From Chlamydomonas reinhardtii (Eukaryota > Chlorophyta > Chlorophyceae > Chlamydomonadales > Chlamydomonadaceae): DNA of 64,000 nt. Of this stretch, positions 24,566-37,641 are shown piece by piece. A program made the position numbers and the translations under genes. The notes beneath the pieces are model-generated. The model saw only the letters and a program-made list of their open reading frames with translations. It made no database searches and had not been told where the DNA came from. Each line of letters opens with the position of its first letter. Positions within the stretch are counted from its first letter, which is position 1. The stretch lies in contig NC_057019.1 in NCBI RefSeq assembly GCF_000002595.2, positions 1,554,194 to 1,618,193 on the forward strand, read 5' to 3'.

Positions 24566-25181
24566 GTGCAACGCCAGAGCCGTTGCCGAGTTAAAAGCGC
24601 ACGCAACAAGTGCCCTACAATATGCAGCTTGAAACCTTCTGCTTGTGGCCTGCTATTTCTTCAACGAGCCCAATGCTGGGCGGGTTTGGATTTGATTTCG
24701 ATTGTGCTGCTTCCCCCGACTTCCCCGGTCTCTCCCCGATGCTGCCCACGAGCCCCGCCGCCGTCAGCGGATGTACTTCAGTATTGACCAAGTGGCCACC
24801 GTGGCCAGTGGGTAGCAGGAACTTTGAAGGTTCACATCACGTCGGCAGGTTCATGGCAATGCTGGCCCTACCGCGACCTTGCGACCTTGTGTGACCCGTG
24901 CAGAGACACCTGGGGACACGGAGTCGCGGAGAGATGCGACTGTGTGAGCCCACCCCAGCCCCGTATGACAGTCTCAAGGTTAGCGTCGCAACTGCAGGCC
25001 TGTGTACGGTAGTCCCACGCTACCGCTTTTTTTGGTGACTCCTTGTCATTTCTTCGGATTATTTCCTTCTGCATCACCGTGCAGCACCCTACGCCTGGCA
25101 GCTCCTAATCACATCTACACATCTATATAATCACATGCAGGCACGCCATGATCGCCGATTTCAGGGGGTGCCACGGGTGTG
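24566..25181. other. Intergenic region upstream of the LYRM1-like gene
   Basis: This lies between the LYRM1-like start and the stop codon of the next minus-strand gene. It should contain the LYRM1-like promoter and the upstream gene's 3' UTR. No splice-supported coding sequence was seen on either strand. Confidence 0.4.
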
Positions 25182-26975
25182 TCACATCAATCGCCGGTTG
25201 TCCCTAGACGCGCCGCTGTCAGTGCCCCGCAGCACCGGCCTGCGAGCACGGCCGAGCAAGGGGTGGCAGGAGTCATCGCCTCCGGTAAGGGAGCTTGGCA
25301 AAACCAGTCAGCATACATTCACGTGGGCAGCAGTCCATGCGAACGGATGCGGTAAAAAAAACACCCAGCTACGCACTTCTGGCCGCCGACACGCGGACAC
25401 GGCATCCCGTAACCCACCGCATTTGCCCGCTGGTTGTAGTTGCCGCCAATGATGTCGATGGGATTTGACAGCGACAGCGGTGACGTGCTGTAGAAAGTAA
25501 AACCAGGAGTAGGAGGAGGCGGTAGGCAGACTCGGATGTGGGCTAGCACACATGCAAAGCTGGGGAAAGCCTGGCGCCCCTGGTGGGGGGAAGCAGGCCG
25601 AGACGGCCCAGGTGCTCTGGTGCATGCACATGCGGCGGGTAGAGTCTAGGGCGGCTGGTTGTTGTCACGAGACACGAGACAAGATATTCAAGATTGTTGA
25701 GGATGGGGTTTACCTGACCACGTTTATCCCTCCAGAGGCTGTGCCCAGCGCCTTGGCGGCTGCGGGCAAGAACGTGGGGTGAACGTGGGTGTGCGTTGGT
25801 GTCATGTTGCCGCAGGTCCGTTGAAAGCCACAGCAGGCGCCCTTGCTTCCCCCACATGCAGCACGATAATTGATACGGCAATGAGCATGCACGCGTACCA
25901 GCCAGGGCGACGTCGTCATGCGGGGCGGAGGCGGCAGTGGAGGAGGCAGAGACGGAGGCGGTCGCGGCAGGAATGTCGAAGGGCGCTGCTTGTGCCAACG
26001 GTGCTACCTGTCGGACAGGCAAGCGCAGTAACCATGTAACGCTGCGAATTGGACGCAGTTCGCAGTTCCGGTCCGCATGTGTACGATGCATATGTGCGTG
26101 CAATACAAAGGCCACATGGACTACGGTAACCACTTCAATCTGGTGGATTGGGAGTCTGGGAGCTAGATGGCTACACAACCTTTGCGGCTCACCGGCACCG
26201 CAGGCTGCGGCACAGCTGCTGACGCCTGCGCCTTGCCCCTGCTCTGCACCGCCTGCGCGTGGTTGATACGGTGCTAAAAGTGATGCAGGGCGAAGGATAT
26301 GCGTACCTACGAATGGCGTATATCTTACTTGCAACCTATGTGGTAGCTATTGTCGACGCAGTGACGCTCTCCCTTCCTTGAGGCCACCCATGCAGCCTCA
26401 CCTGCAGCAGTGCCGGCAGCTTGTCAGTGTCAAAATTGCTCCTGCGCCGGCACGACAGAGCGGTAAGGCACGGGGGGGATGTCATCAATTGGCCCCTTAT
26501 CCACAGCTGGGCTCCAACACATGCACGATGCACAACCGCGAACGGGCAGGTGAGGGAAAGGCCAGCCACAGCAAGCCAGCAACCAGCAGCAGCACCTCAC
26601 GCCACGCCGTGCGCACCACGGCATCCACTGCTTGAGGCCGCGAGCAGCGGCAGTGGCGCCGGCAGAGGGCCCGGCAATAGCCTTCAGAACTGAACCCGTA
26701 GACTTGGGAGCAGGTGTGGCTGTGGCTGTGGTGGGGGCCGCAGCTGTGTCGGCAGTAGACGGCCCTGCTCCGCCATCCGAGATGACACGGCCTGCAGGGT
26801 GCGTGTACCGGGTAAGTGCGAGTAGAGGTGCCAAGCCAACACGCTTACGGACCATCCATGCATGCCTACCTGCTTTGACTGCCACGGCCACCAGTATGCA
26901 CGCCACCGCCAGTAGGCGCAGGGTGCGGCGCGCGGCCGCGGCACCGGTGACCGGGGTGCGCTGCAGGCGCGTCAT
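25182..26975 (-). CDS. Unrecognised signal-anchor protein, 248 aa
   Basis: Eight exons close in frame, in transcript order: 26975-26870, 26791-26596, 26441-26402, 26252-26193, 25985-25856, 25759-25714, 25487-25377, 25239-25182. The N-terminus is basic and followed by a hydrophobic segment (LRLLAVACILVAVAVKA), as in a signal peptide or type-II membrane anchor. A Thr/Pro/Ala-rich stem follows, then a Pro-rich exon, and a C-terminal part with SNPIDIIGGNYNQRANAVGY and a basic tail. I recognise no family. Several exons are short (40-60 bases) and low in complexity, so the model rests mainly on phase agreement and needs transcript support. A Golgi or secretory-pathway location is a guess from the N-terminus. 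Confidence 0.5.
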
Positions 26976-27814
26976 TGTTTCAGACCGCTGGTGGGTGCGA
27001 GGCTTGCTTGCTAGATGGTGGCCTGTTTGTCAAGGCAAGCGTGGTCTTGTATCCGTTATTATGTGCAGAAAGAAAGCGAAAGGAAGCAGAGGAATGCAGG
27101 AAACAGGGCGGCAACCGCTGCCCGACGCTGGTGATAGGGTGAGTCGTGTGACAGGCATGCCTCAGCCGGAAGACAGACTTTATCGTCTTCCTGGTCGAGT
27201 GGTCGACTGCCCATGTCGGCTCTGAACTCGTTACGACATTGATTGCGCAGAACATGATTCAGCCTGGTAAGTCGGTATGATCGTAGTCGAGCGGGGCGGA
27301 GGGCCGGAGGCAGAGCTGGCGCTGGGTGGGGCCGGCGGGTCGCACTGCCCCGCTGCCGAGTAGGCAGCGTAATGTAGGCACGGTGGACAAGGATTTCGTC
27401 TGAAGCGAGTGCAAATGCATGTATGTGTTGCGCGTCATACAGGATTTGATTATCATTGTAGCTCCGGGGGTGCCGGGGTGAAGCGAGGGGCTGGGCAAGG
27501 CCGGGCTCATGAGTGCACAACGGTCCATGCATGCAGTGCTTGACCACTGCACGCGCTTGACATGCATACGCCTTGCAACACTAATGTGCAATCCCTGAAC
27601 ACACAATTAGCTCTGCACACCAAAACGAAACACAATTTGGACCAGTGCACTCGCACAGTACTGTGACTTTACTCTCACAACTCGACGCTCCTGTTCCTTC
27701 GCGTTGTCGAATTTGGCAACAATTTCAATTGAGCTGTTCACTTATCAATAACAACTCGTCAGCGGTGGAGTGGGCGGCGGCGTGTCGGGTCCATGGAGCT
27801 CCCTTAATTGAGCG
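26976..27814. other. Divergent intergenic region
   Basis: This lies between the starts of the minus-strand 248-residue gene and the plus-strand OPR gene and should hold both promoters. A 162-codon minus-strand ORF (27059-27547) has no splice context and is not called. Confidence 0.4.
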
Positions 27815-30800
27815 ATGAGGGCAGGGCCCACGCCGCTTGTTTCTTCAGAGGGCAAACTTCCTGGTCCTCAGCCGTGCGCACGGAACAGGTACCGGCATTT
27901 GGGTGCCTGCACTAGCTTGCGGACGCCGAACCGCCGCTCTCGGATCCCTGACCCGACCGCCCCAATTGAACGCAGGACTAATGTAAGGAATACGTCGCGA
28001 TGGCCCGCGGCTTCGCATGGGGCTTCCGGAAGCAGCAGAGTGAGTTTGCAGCCGCCGGATTAGCGGTCCAGCGATCAGCCTGATAATTATACTAGTAAAT
28101 CTATAGCATGATACTGAAACAATTTGGTCACCGAGAAAGCCCATTCGTGGGACATGCATGGTGGTGGACCTGAATTTGCTCTTGGCTTGGACTGCAGGGG
28201 TCGCTGCTCACACGGCGAGCGGCCGCAACGCCGTCGGACTATTCGGTCAGCAATAATGCTAGCATTCGGCGTCTTGACCTGGGTCGATCGCTCGGCTCCG
28301 ACCAGACTTCCATCTCGGATGCCAGCGGCCCGACGTCAACGACGGGGCCCCCCGGGAGCGCGCTGGCCTGGCGGGAGGGGGTGACGGACCAAGCGCTGGT
28401 GCCGAGCACCAGCACTGGCATGGGCTCGGGTCTCGCAACAGCTGGGGTCGCCAGGAGTCGCGGCGTTGGCAGGGGTCAACGGCTGAGCGCGCAGCTGCTG
28501 CCGCTCACGCGGGTGCACAACGGCGCTGTTGCTGCTGCTGCATCGACGCATGTGCTCCAGCCACCGCGAGGGTCCGAGAGTCTGGCTGGAGCAGACGCTC
28601 AGGCAGGGACCACCGGAAGTTCTGCAGCGGATCACGGCCCTCGCGGCGCTGCAGGGACGTCGGCGCACGCCGTGGACGTCGGCACGCCGCGGCCGGGGCC
28701 AGAGACGCAGGGGACGCCTCTGAATCAGGCGCTGGCGCCACCACCGCACACAGGCAGTAGCACAGCCGGGGACGGCGGCAGCAGCAGTAGCAGCAGTCTG
28801 GGAGTCATGGTCGACCTGTCAGCGTCAGTGTCGCGGTGGCTCGGCGGCGGCGGCAGCTCCAGCCTAGGGGACTGGCTGCGGGCGGCGTTCACGCGGAGCG
28901 CGGTTCCGGAGCTGGGGACAGACTCGGAGAGCCAAGGCGCGGTAGGGAAGCACGGGAAGCGGCAAGAGCCGGCGGAAGGCGGGGAACCTGTCAACGCGCC
29001 AGCCTTGGTGTCAGCGGAGCTGGCGGCGGCCGCCGCGGTCGCGCACGACGCACGCGCGCTCGACCCTTTTGATGAAGTTGATCTGGAGCTGGAGGTAGTA
29101 GCGGGGGTGGAGGCGCATGCGGAGGCGGGTGCAGCGCACGGAGCCGCAGCGATGCCGGCGCGTGCGTGGGGCAGCCACGAGGAGGCGGAGGCGTGGGGCG
29201 CGGCGGTGGCGGCGTCCGCGCTGGCCGCCGCTGGCAGCAGCGCAGCCGGCTCCCGCCACACCAGCGACGGCCGCATGCAGTTGGCGCCGCCACCGGCACG
29301 GCGAGGGCGGCCAGCGGTGGCAGCCGCAGCCGCCAGCTCCGCAGCGGGCTCCCCGGCGTCCAGCTCGGGCCCATCGTCTCCATCCTCGTCCTCCTCCTCA
29401 ACCTCGTTATCGCTCTTAGCAGGCAGCGACTGTGTCGCTGCCGGTGTTGCGTGTGACGGCGCCGCCACGGCACAGGTGTCTGGGCCGCCGCCGCCGCAGC
29501 TGCTGACTGCTGAGCTCACACGCGCTGCCAGCTGGCAGCAGCTGGCGGAGCTGGTGGCGGCGCATAACGAACAGCTAGATTCCATCCACGTCAGCGCCGT
29601 ACTTGTACGACTAGCCAAGCTGTACCGCGCCGATCCGTACTGCCTGCTCAAGCAGCCGGCGGCGGCGGCGGCTGGCGCGGACGCGGACGCGCGGCAGCAG
29701 CCAGGGCGGATGCGGCGGCGGAGACAGCAGCTGCGGCTGACCACACTTCACCCGCAGCTGGGGGAAGTGGTGGACGAGCTGCTGCGGCGGCTGCCGGGCC
29801 TCATGCCGCGCGCGGGGGCACGCACCGTTTCCAACATGTTGTGGGCGCTGGGCGTGCTGTCGCCGCTGCTGCGCAAATGCTCGGCGGCGGCGGAGGGTGT
29901 GGCGGTAGCAAGGGCAAGGGGCCGGGCGGCGTCGCCGCGGCCACTGCAGCCGGCGACGAAGCTAGGCCACCTGCGGCCGTCGGTGGCGGTGGCAGCGCCG
30001 CTGCTGGCGGCGAAGATGCGGCACTTCTGGGGCCAGGCAGGGGCACACGCGCTGGCGCTGACCCTTTGGGGCTGCGGCCGGCTGCGGCTGCGGCCGGGGC
30101 CGGTGTGGATGTCCGAGTTCGAGGCCGCAAGCGGGAGGCTGCTCGTGGCAGGCAGCTACAGCGCGCAGCAGCTCAGCTACAGCTTATGGGCGCTGGCAGC
30201 GCTGCGCCTGCGGCCGGAGGCGATGTGGCTGGCGGCAGCACGTGGGGCACTGGCGGCGTCAGCCGCTGCTGCTGCGTCAGCGGTGGCGGCAACCGGGACA
30301 GGAGCAAGGGAGGCGGAGGTGCATGCGGAGGCGGCAACGGCAGCGGACGCCCAACTGGTGCGTGGTGCGTCGGGCGGCCTCCCCAGCACGCAAGCATTGG
30401 CGACGATGCTGTGGGCCTGCGTGGTGCTGCACGTCAAGCTTGACGCCGCCGCGGAGGCGGCGGTGACGGCGGGGCTTGCGGCGCGGCTTGCGGCTGAGGG
30501 TGCGACGGCGGGGCCGCAGGCGCTGGCGATGAGCCTGTGGGCCTGCGCCCGACTGCAAGTGCGGCCGCAGCGGCAGCTGCTGGCGGCCTGGCGCGGCGCC
30601 GCCTCCGCTGAGCTCCTGGCGGCGGCACCCGCCCGCTCCATCTCGAGCATGCTGTGGGCCCTGGCAGCGCTGCGCGCCGCGCCGCCGGGCGCCTGGGTGG
30701 ACGCGGCGGCGGCGGCACTGCTGGCGCGCGCGGAGGAGGACGCGCTGGGCTCGCAGGCGCTGTGCAACAGCGTGGGCGCGCTGGCGCAGCTGGACTGCCG

Positions 30801-33800
30801 CGTGTCGGCGGCCTGGCTGGAGGCCTTCAGCGCAGCCCTGTCGCCGCGGCTGCTGCGCAGCCTGGCGCCCTGCGAGCTGGGCGTGCTGTTGCACGGCTTG
30901 GGCCGACTAGCGGCGCCGCACAACGGCAGTAGCAGTGCCGGCGGGCGGGTCGTGGTGGAGGCGGGCTTCCTTGCCGCCGCTGACGCGGCGGCCGCGGCGG
31001 CGCTGCCAGCCGCCTCCGCCGCCGACCTGGTCGGCATCTGCGGCGGCCTGCGGGCGCTGGGGCTGCGGCGGCGCAGCAGCGCCATCGCGGCAGCGGGTGG
31101 CGGCGGCGGCGCAGCCGCCAGTGTGGCGTTGCAGCGGGCGCTGGCGCGCCGGACCGTGCAGCTGCTGCAGGCGAGGGCCCTGGGCACACGCCATGCGGCA
31201 GAGGCCCTGGCATGCCTATCGGCCTTCTGCGGACCTGCCATGTGGGACCAGAAGTCCGCTGCGCCCGCACACACGGAGCAGCAGGAGCTGGAATCGGAGG
31301 CGGGATCGGATGTAGAGGCTGAGGCGGAGCTAGGCTCGGACTGTGACGGTGAGAGCGTGCAGCACGAGCAGGCGGCGCCCCAGTCGCAAGTAACAGCAGC
31401 AGACGCGCAGCATGTCGGTCCGCTGCGGCGGCGGCGTGGCGGGCGCGCCGGCTGGCGCGCTGGCAGCGGCACCGCGCCTCGCAAGCTGGTGTTGGAGCTG
31501 GTGCGGCTCGTAGTGACGGCGCGGCTGGAGCAGACCGATGTCTTTGACGTCGTGACGGCGCTGACGGCGGCGGCGGAGCTGGGGCTGGTGGCGCAGTCCC
31601 CGGCGGCGCGGCGCGTCATCATGTCGGCGGCGGCGCGCGCTGCCGGCCACACGCCCGGCGCGCGGCAAGCGGTGCAGCTGCTGGCGGCGCTGCGGGAGCT
31701 GCGCGTGGCTCCGCCGCCGGAGTGGATGCGGCACGTGGCGAGCGAGGTGGGCGGCAAGCTGCGCGGCCTCGGCGCCGACGAGCTGGAGGCGCTGCTGCGG
31801 CTCATGCTGGCAGCTCCCGGGTGCGCACCCGTGCCTGCTGCCGCCTCCGCCGCCACTGCGTCTGCCAACGCAGCCGGCGCGGCGGCGCCGCCGGTGGTGC
31901 TGTTGCTGGCTGCGTCGCAGCTGCCGCTGGCGGCGGCGCCCATCCAGCACCTGCTGGACCTAGCAGGCGCGGTGGTGGCGGCGGGCGTGCCGGCGGCGGC
32001 GCTGCCGCGCGGCTGGCTGGTGGCGTTGGAGGCGGCCACCGGCGTCAAGATGGGTCAGCGGTGCGTGTCGGCTGGGTCGCTGGTGCAGCTGCTGGCGTGC
32101 ATGGCCTGCATGGGCCACGTGCCGGGTGGCGCATGGATGGCCACGTGGCACGAGGCCACCGGCGGCCGCCTGCACACGCTGAGCCCACCGCAGCTCGCGG
32201 TGGCGTTGCGGCTGCAGGTGACGGTGGCGACGGCGGCGGCTGCCCCGCCGCCGGCGGCGTGGCTCCGTGCCGCGGCCGCGGCGCTGGCGGCGGTGACAGG
32301 CAGCGGTGCTAGCGACCTGGATCCGGTTGCTGCTCTGGTGGCGGCGGCGGACCTGCAGCGGCTTGGCTACCAAGACGACGTGGCGGTGGCAGCGACACCG
32401 GCGGCGGTGGCGCCGCTGTCTGTCAGCAGCATGGTGGCGGCGGCGGCGGCGCAGCTGCACGCGCAGCTGTTGGCAGCAGAGCCAGCGGCGCAGCTGGAGG
32501 CCCTGGCGCGGCTGCAGGTGCTGTCGCCCGCGCCCGGGCCGACCCCCGCGCGTGCGGCGGTGGCGGCGGAGGGCTGGGCGGTGGGCGTGTTGGACATGGC
32601 GCACGCCGTCATCACGCAGCAACGGCCGCTACACGTGCTGTTGGCGGCGCTGCAGTCGCAGCCGCAGCCGCAGCCCTCGCATTTTTCATCCACCTCCACA
32701 GCTGAGGAGTCGGGCGCGGACGACGCCGCGCCCGCCCATCTCCCGCACGCGCTGCCCTCCGCAGCGGCCGCTGCCGCCTTCACCACTGCCTTCTCCTCCT
32801 TCTCCGTTTCTGCACCTCCCTCTGCTGGCACCGCCACCAAGCCGCTAGTGCTGCTCCTGTGCTCCATGGTGCGGTGGGGACATAGCCCCGGCGTGCGCTG
32901 GCTCGCCGGCGTCGCCCGCCACGTCTGCCGCCAGCTCGAGGCCGCCACCGATGACGACTGCGGCTACGACGGCGCCGAGGCCACGTCAGCTGCCACCATG
33001 GCAAGCATGGCCGGCGCTGCCGGCTACCAGGCGTCACCAGGCGTTAGCAGCAGCGGCGTTAGCAGCAGCTGCTGGAGCGCGGCCGACGGCGCGCGCGCGG
33101 TGTGCTGCCTGGCAGCCCTAGGCTACGTGCCGTCGGCTGACGTGGCGGAGCGCCTGCAGCGGCAGCTGGAGCCGGCGCTGGCGGCGGCGGAGCTCCCGGC
33201 GCCGCTGGCGGCGGAGCTATGCGGCGCTTGGTGCGCGGTCCGGCGGCGGCCGCCGCCGTCGTGGTGGCGGGCGGCGCTGGCCGGATCGTTGGATTCGAGC
33301 CGTCTGGCGGCGCTGGATCACGTGGATCTCATCCGTCTGCCGTACAGCATGGCGGCGTGCGGCTTCGTGCCGACGCAGCGCTGGCTGGAGGCGCACCTGC
33401 AGCTGCTGCCGGAGGCGCTGGCGGGCGCGGCCTCTTCGGCTGCTGCAGCCTCCAGCGGCAGTAGCAGCGGCAGCAGCACTGGCAGCAGCAGTAGCAGTAG
33501 CGGCAGTAGCTCGGCTGTGGCGGACGACTTGGCGAACCTGACCTGGGCGCTGGGCAGCGCGGTGCATGAGGGCGGCTACCCGCCTGGCATGCTGTCGGCC
33601 AGTGGCGCCCTGCAGGTGGGCGTGTGCAGGGTGTGCAGGGCGAGAGGGTACCCACCGTGCACCCGTGAGAGCTTGCTGTTTGCTGCTGTGCACATCAGTA
33701 CCCAGTGCCCCAGTCTGCTGCAGTGCCTTTCGGAGCAAAGCGTTTCCTCGACTTGCCCTAACCCGTCTCTAATCCGTGCCTGTCCCTGGTGTTGTGCGCT

Positions 33801-34874
33801 CGCGCGTGCAGGCGCTGCTGGCCGCCGCGCGGCCGGCCCTGCCGCTGATGGGCCCCTCGCAGCTGGTGCTGCTGGTGGAGGGCCTGGCGCGCAGCCGCCA
33901 CCGCCTGCCGCCGCCCTTCCTGGAGGCCTTCACGAGCCAGGCGGCCCGGCAGCTGCAGGCGTGCGGGTGAGTGGGCATGGCGCGCGTGGTCCGGGCTTGG
34001 GTGCTTAAATTGAAAGCATGGCTGCGTGGCAGGCGCACTGCGCACTCACAGCTTTGCTGTGCACCTGCCCGCGCCGCCACCCGGTCCCTCCCCTCCGTAT
34101 TTCCTGTATTTGAATCTGAGACCTCTCGATCTTTATTCGCTTTATTCCTCATTCCTCGCTTCCATCCCCGACCACAAAACACGCAGTGCCTCGGACCTGG
34201 TGAGTGTGCTATACTGCCTCGCCTACCTAGACGCCCGGCCCCACCTGCCGCGGCCCTGGCTGGCGGCGGCGCTGCAGCGCACCTCGGTACTGCTGCCGGG
34301 CTTACTCACCTCCGTCGAGGAAGCCTACCGAGCAGACGACCTGGCTTGGGCGGTGGCCGAGCTGGATCCTCCTCTGGCGAAGCCGCCTTCGGTGGCGGCT
34401 GGTGGCAGCGGCGGTGGAGAGGCGGGCGAGCTGTCACGGCCCTTCCTGGCACTGCTGCAGTGGCAGCGGGCGGCGCTGGCGGCGGCCGCGGCTGCGGCGG
34501 AGCGCATGGGCCGGGAGCGCGACCGCGGCGACGGCAGCAGCGGCGGCGGCAGCATTGATGGGCCGGGCCCGTCGTCGGGAAGCAGTGGTGGTGACGGCGG
34601 CGCAGCCGGCATTGGGCGCCGTCGGCGCCGCAGCCCGCCGCGCCGCGGCGGCGGCTTGGGTGGTGCGGGTGTGGCTCTTGAGGAGGCCGCTGTGGCCCTT
34701 GAGCTTCCCTCCATCACGTCCGCCGCGGGCGCCATCGCCGCCGCCGCCAGTGCCTCGGCCGCCGCCGGCTCCAGCGGAAACAGTCTGGCTCGGACATGGC
34801 GTGGCCGTGGCATCTTGGGCGGATCTAAGCTGCGCTTCAAACGCTCCACGTCTCCAAGCGGCGGGCCCCCGTAG
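27815..34874 (+). CDS. Octotricopeptide-repeat (OPR) protein, 2161 aa, likely organellar RNA factor
   Basis: Four exons: 27815-28039, 28198-33615, 33812-33966, 34187-34874. The huge second exon is open from its acceptor. Exon 1 is my proposal: it ends in a canonical GTGAGT donor, is in phase, and gives an Arg/Ser/Thr/Pro-rich leader like a transit peptide. The body has many degenerate OPR units recognised by the LWAL core: VSNMLWALGVLSP, QLSYSLWALAALRLRPEAMW, ALAMSLWACARLQVRP, SISSMLWALAALRAAPPGAW, LANLTWALG, together with PP.W.(A/E) helices such as PPPEWMRHVASEV. OPR proteins are nucleus-encoded factors that bind chloroplast (or mitochondrial) RNAs to control stability, splicing or translation. 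Long Ala/Gly/Ser inserts and a Gly/Ser/Arg tail enlarge this one. No RAP domain was seen. The target RNA cannot be read from the sequence. Confidence 0.82.
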
Positions 34875-36010
34875 ATATGTCATGACAGGTCGCCCCAGGT
34901 CTTGCGTAGTCCCCCAAGAAGACTGGACTGGGTGAGCGATGGGCTTACACAATATACGTCATTTTCGGGGGATGTTAGGTATCCCCCGCGCTGCAGGCTG
35001 GCTAGGATGCAATTGATGTCTGTCTCCTTCTGTGCGGTGCCTAATTACGTGCTGTGCGTGTGGAAGAACCCCGTCAGTTTGTGCGTGATGTGGCGTTCAT
35101 GAAAAGAAGGTCTGGCTGACGACTGCGTGGGAGACAGGCTAGGAACCAACCAGCTAGATCGAAGGTACACATTGACACAGTGGGTAGCAGCTGCTGCGTG
35201 CTAGCACGGCATGAATGCGTGTCTAGTTTATGTGTAGTGTAGAACGGACAAGCAGCAGACAAGGACCAGACAGTTTGACGACAAATGCCGAATGGGACGG
35301 GGGGGGCAACCAAAACTGGTGTTGTGCACCTCGGCACCTCGGGACCCAGTTTGTGCAGCGAATGCCTGGTACTCGCGGCCGGCAAGCTATCATGTGTTAC
35401 GAAGTTGATTTTATTGTGGCTTGCGGCATTATGGATGTTGCGGAGCGAAGTTCAAAGCAGTGCCCCTGCTCAGCGCTGGGGTGGTGCAACTGCGACCAGC
35501 CTGGAACGCGCCGCCCTGTGCATGGGCGGTCCTTGTTGGCACCCTGCCGGCGGCTTCGCCTTTCGCCCCCAACATTATATTTGCAACGACAAGGCAAGAG
35601 CGCGCGGCTGGTAGAACGCAGGGCTAGGGCAGGGCAGGGCGCCCCGGGCTCGGGGGCAAGGGCAGCGCAACAGCAAGCGGCACAGGTTGGGGATTCCCCG
35701 CAGCATCCACACGTGCCTACCCTTGCTCGTAGCCCAATTCCCGCAAGCCTCTAGCCTCATCCAGCCAAATTTACGAATTCCTTGAGAGTCTCGAACTCGT
35801 CCGGCCGGCCGGCCGGGCTCGGAACTTAGACGGGGCCGCGGCATGCGAGCACGTGCGTCGCCATGCTACGTGTTACACGTTTTCGGCCCAGGCCCCTCCT
35901 CTGCCTCTCCAGCGCCTAGCCAGAGGTTAGCCATCAGCCCAGATTAAATGCCAGGGCAGCGGCGCCGTAGCAGGTTGACATTTTTTCGCCCTATCGACAT
36001 GGCCCCAGCC
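34875..36010. other. Intergenic region downstream of the OPR gene
   Basis: This is the OPR gene's 3' UTR followed by unassigned sequence. I saw no splice-supported coding sequence, and no clear TGTAA near the stop codon. Confidence 0.4.
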
Positions 36011-36390
36011 CCGTCCCCTCTACGCACACGCACGCCGCGCCTTCCCATCACGGCCTGTCACACTGCAATGCGTTGCACGTAGTGCCCCTAGCACACACGC
36101 GCACACAACCTGCCAGTGCTGCGTCCATGGTTCATAGCAAAGACAGCACGCCCGCCCCCTCTGCGCACACGCACACCAAGCCTTCCCCTCACACCCCGTC
36201 ACACTCGCACGCGCTGCACTTAGCGTCCCTAACACACACGCGCACACAACCCGCCGGTGCTGCGTTCAATGCTTAGTAACAAAGACAGCACGCCCGCCCC
36301 CTCTACGCACATGCACGCCGCGCCTTCCCATCACGGCCTGTCACACTGCAATGCGTTGCACCTAGCGCCCCTAGCACGCACGCGGACCGG
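36011..36390. repeat. 141-bp tandem repeat, about 2.7 copies
   Basis: Units begin near 36018, 36159 and 36300 (period 141). Each contains CCCTCTACGCACACGCACGC, a CA-rich block and the spacer AAAGACAGCACGCCCGCC. Copies 1 and 3 are closer to each other than to copy 2. No coding frame runs through all copies. Confidence 0.85.
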
Positions 36391-37641
36391 GGAACACTTG
36401 TCGCCCTAGCTAGGCAGCAATGCACCGCCCGTTGTGACAGACGTGTGACGCAGCCGACGATTCAGTGGCTCCACTCTGCCCTGGCCTTTTGCTTTCCAAA
36501 CGGCCTGCGGTTTTGCAGTTCAGCTGCATGCAAATATATGCAGATGGTATAAGAGGCGGAGGCGCATGAGGCGCATGGCAGGGCAAGACGCCCAGTTGTC
36601 GGCCGCCCATCTACTCGCCGCACCTCATCTGAGAAATACACGCCCGACTTCATGGAGACGTGAGACTCTGACACCTGCACCACGTGTGCTCAGGTAAGTC
36701 AGCTATGTCTGCACACTGAAGTCGACTGTAGTCACTCAGCAGTGGTGCCGTGGTCATATCATATCACTTCACCTGTCCCCGGCTTGCCTGTCCCGCACAT
36801 CAATCCACCCCAGTGCCTCAGTCCGTGCCTGCGTGCCATGCAACCCTACAATGAAGTCTCTCACATATTTCTAATTGATTGGTAGTACGCACGGTCGTGC
36901 CAGTAAGACCCCCGCCCCGCCCGCATGGACAAGTGCAATGCTGGGGGCCTTCAGCATTGCGGCACGGCCCATGCCCGAACACGTGTTCAGTCTTCATGCA
37001 TGCAGCGCCGACCCCGCAGACCTCAGAGCACCCGACCACGCTCACAACAAAAGCGTGGTGGGTGGTCGGATAGAGCAGTTGCCGAGCGCCACAGCAGGGC
37101 ACCTCTGCGCCACGCCCACACATTGTTGCTACCTGATATCACTACATACTTCGCTTTGATGTTGTCCTACCCGCGTGCAGTGGGTGGATTGCTCCGCGCC
37201 CCCGCCTAACAAAATGACAGCCCCTCCTCGCTCAGCTCAACCTCGTCCCTTGCTACAACCGTCGCTCAAGCCAAATGCATGCGCAGTGCGATCACTCCGG
37301 ACCCCATGCTAAGTGCCCGCCGTCCAGAAGTGATGCGGCTCGCCATCCTGCATTTCTATCCCACAACTCGCAATGTGACGCCGTCCAAGCATGCACAATC
37401 GCGTCAGGCCAGTGCAACCACTTGGAAGTGCTATAACATGCTTTCAGTCTCTTGCTGTGACACGTCTCGTGCGCTAGTGGGGTCGCACGCAGCCTTGCAC
37501 GCAACCACGTGCTGCACGTTGAGCTCATAGTGCCTCAAACTGCAGAGGCATTGCAACTCTCAGCCGCATTGATGCGCAGCTTGATGCATCCAGCACGCCC
37601 CACTACACCGAACTCGTCGGCCTAGCAGGCACTCCGTGTCA
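36391..37641. other. Unassigned intergenic region
   Basis: Contains the likely 3' UTR of DPH3 at its right end. Minus-strand ORFs of 66-101 codons here lack splice sites and known motifs. Nothing else recognisable was seen. Confidence 0.35.

Noticed and set aside
26262-26380. Coding-looking plus-strand stretch (VDTVLKVMQGEGYAYLRMAY)
   Set aside because: No start, no splice partners, and it is antisense to the intron and exon structure of the 248-residue gene.
30177-32048. 623-codon antisense ORF inside the OPR gene
   Set aside because: It is a Ser/Ala/Arg/Pro-rich shadow of a GC-rich coding exon; the sense frame has clear OPR motifs.
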